Below are positions 1 through 10,311 of a stretch of DNA of 10,311 nucleotides, piece by piece. Each line of letters starts with the position of its first letter. Positions within the stretch are counted from its first letter, which is position 1. The DNA comes from Dunaliella salina. Its lineage: Eukaryota > Chlorophyta > Chlorophyceae > Chlamydomonadales > Dunaliellaceae. The position numbers and the translations under genes are program-made. Below the pieces are notes generated by a model. That model did not search any database. It was not told the DNA's origin and was given only the letters and a program-made list of their open reading frames with translations. The stretch covers positions 144,004 to 154,314 of the forward strand of contig MU069503.1 in NCBI GenBank assembly GCA_002284615.2, in the 5' to 3' direction.

Positions 1-34
<34 letters not shown>

Positions 35-65
35 TGTGTGTGCGTGTGTGTGCGTGCGCGCGCGC
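1..65. repeat. (TG)n microsatellite with CG interruptions
   Basis: Pure TG dinucleotides run from the window start to about position 30, then TGCG interruptions appear and the tract ends in an alternating CG stretch. On the transcribed strand it reads (CA)n. It continues beyond the window, so its full length is unknown. Confidence 0.97.
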
Positions 66-261
66 AATGCACTGGCAGAAGACAAATGCCAAACAAACAG
101 AGGAATGCTCTGAGCATCCGATGCTGACGCTTGGTGCTGTTGCGCGAGGGTGGATCAGGTATACGTACATTTGCTCGCCACACCACTGGCAGCCTTGCAG
201 ACCAAAACACAGAAGCTTGGACGCCCACCTGCTGCTCACGCATCCACATGCACCTGCAACC
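66..261. other. Intron sequence, no feature seen
   Basis: About 200 nt of apparently unique sequence between the first microsatellite and the last exon-g copy. Neither strand encodes the expected WEAGQ continuation of the aminopeptidase, so the next exon is presumed to lie before position 1. Confidence 0.5.
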
Positions 262-322
262 TTCTGAACTCATCACTGTTGTTTACTGGCAGGAAGTGCA
301 GGTGCTCATCCACCTGGCCCTC

Positions 323-470
323 CACCTGCTCACACGTACACATGCACCTGCCCACCTGCTCAAACGTACACATGCACCTGCCCACCTGCTCAAACGTACA
401 CATGCACCTGTCCACCTGCTCACACGCACACATGCATTTGCCCTCTTGCTCACATGTACACATGCATGTG

Positions 471-472
<2 letters not shown>
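323..472. repeat. 30-bp minisatellite, five units
   Basis: Units start at 323, 353, 383, 413 and 443 with an exact 30-bp period. The plus-strand unit begins cacctgctca and contains cgtacacatgcacctg. On the minus strand each unit contains CAGgtgggcaggtgcatg, which is the exon g donor and the first bases of its intron. The minisatellite therefore appears to be amplified from the donor junction. The last unit has decayed. Confidence 0.9.

Positions 473-542
<70 letters not shown>
472..542. repeat. (AC)n microsatellite, ~71 bp
   Basis: Uninterrupted AC dinucleotides. In the direction of transcription this is (GT)n starting six bases after the donor-like site of the exon-g copy ending at 548. Confidence 0.98.
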
Positions 543-544
<2 letters not shown>

Positions 545-881
545 CACCTGTTGAACTTGTCATTGTCATTTGCCAGCAGGAACTGCAGGTGCTCATCCTT
601 CTGGCCCTCCACCTCATCACATGCACACATGCACGTACCCACCTGTTGAACTCATCGCTGTCATTCGCTAGCAGGAACCACAGGCGCTCAATTGTCTGGC
701 CTTCCACAGTCATGCGCACAAGCGCAGTGGTGGGACGCTTACACAACACATGCACTTGCCCACCTGTCGAACTCGTCGCTGTCATTTGCCATCAGAAACC
801 GCAGGTGCTCATCTGTCTGGCCTTCCACAGCCATGCGCACAAGCGCAGTGGAGGGACGCTTACATGCATGCACCTGCCCAC

Positions 882-10091
<9,210 letters not shown>

Positions 10092-10311
10092 CTGCGAGCA
10101 CAAAAACCGCAACAATTTGTTAGAAGGGAAATTCTTCTACAACTTCACACGAGACAGCTGCTCCTGTGCGCCTACGCTGTACCATGTAGGGCAGGACCAC
10201 GAACAACCTTGTCAGAGACAAAACTTGCCAACAAAACGCATATACATTGCACAGGACGGCTGTCCTGATGCGCCTGTGCTGTACCATGCAGGGCAGGACC
10301 ACGAACGACCT
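10092..10311 (-). repeat. Intron upstream of exon a with a 102-bp-spaced repeat
   Basis: The segments at 10153-10206 and 10256-10311 are similar over about 55 nt, sharing gctgtaccatg, agggcaggaccacgaac and flanking cgcct. The second is cut by the window end. Neither matches exon a, and the upstream exon is out of view. It therefore cannot be said whether this is a copy of that exon's donor junction. Confidence 0.75.

Larger units (their letters stand above)
262..850 (-). repeat. Donor-junction array copied from pepN exon g
   Basis: Four partial copies of the exon g 3' part, each continuing through a donor-like site, end at about 764, 643, 548 and 262. The authentic end is at 882, so spacings are 118, 121, 95 and 286 nt. 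Each encodes a version of [22 protein letters not shown] without a stop. The copies ending at 764 and 643 also keep LVRM upstream, but [10 protein letters not shown] is replaced by unrelated sequence. Donors read gtgggcaagt, gtgggtacgt, gtgcatgtgt and gttgcaggtg. None has a clear pyrimidine tract plus AG at the proper distance, so they are best read as intronic relics of tandem duplication across the exon-intron border. Confidence 0.85.

Noticed and set aside
4..649. Open frames rich in His-Thr or Cys-Val across the dinucleotide repeats
   Set aside because: They are translations of (TG)n/(CA)n microsatellites, with no start context or family match.

Overview
The window looks like nuclear DNA of a eukaryote, most likely a green alga. 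Four things suggest this: GT-AG introns much longer than the exons, very long (TG/CA)n microsatellites, many minisatellites, and a tract of plant/green-algal telomere repeat (TTTAGGG with TTTTAGGG variants). A chlorophycean such as a Dunaliella-like alga would fit, but the species is inference.

One protein-coding gene can be supported. It lies on the minus strand and encodes an M1-family aminopeptidase N (PepN type). Seven consecutive internal exons are present, in transcription order 10091-10010, 9539-9393, 7923-7848, 4270-4109, 3446-3336, 2004-1862 and 991-882. All have AG acceptors and GT donors, and every exon-exon phase agrees, giving 831 nt or 276 complete codons plus split codons at both ends. 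They cover the end of the thermolysin-like catalytic domain (third zinc ligand Glu and catalytic Tyr), the beta-sandwich domain and the first residues of the C-terminal helical domain. The HExxH exon and everything before it lie beyond position 10311. The rest of the C-terminal domain lies before position 1.

More than 90% of the window is intron or intergenic-like sequence, and its organisation is the main discovery. Five of the fourteen exon ends are flanked, on the intron side, by tandem or dispersed copies of the exon-intron junction itself. Exon 2004-1862 and exon 4270-4109 have copies of [intron end + AG + first ~45-55 nt of exon] stacked upstream. Exons 3446-3336, 991-882 and 9539-9393 have copies of [exon tail + GT donor + intron start] stacked downstream. 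Such junction-spanning duplications leave one complete exon intact and turn all other copies into intron. The 2005-3335 intron consists almost wholly of copies of its own two ends.

Region by region (plus coordinates): 1-881, (TG)n and donor-junction copies of the last exon; 882-1861, exon, unique intron, then (CA)n; 1862-3446, two exons around the junction-copy intron; 3447-4108, an 80-bp repeat and a fold-back; 4109-5060, exon plus its acceptor-junction array; 5060-7847, mostly unique intron sequence, possibly with transposon remains; 7848-9392, exon, ~34-bp minisatellite with a 187-bp higher-order copy, 49-bp minisatellite, and an interstitial telomere tract with head-to-head inverted arms; 9393-10091, two exons; 10092-10311, intron with a 102-bp-spaced repeat. 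No tRNA, rRNA, CRISPR array or second convincing gene was found.
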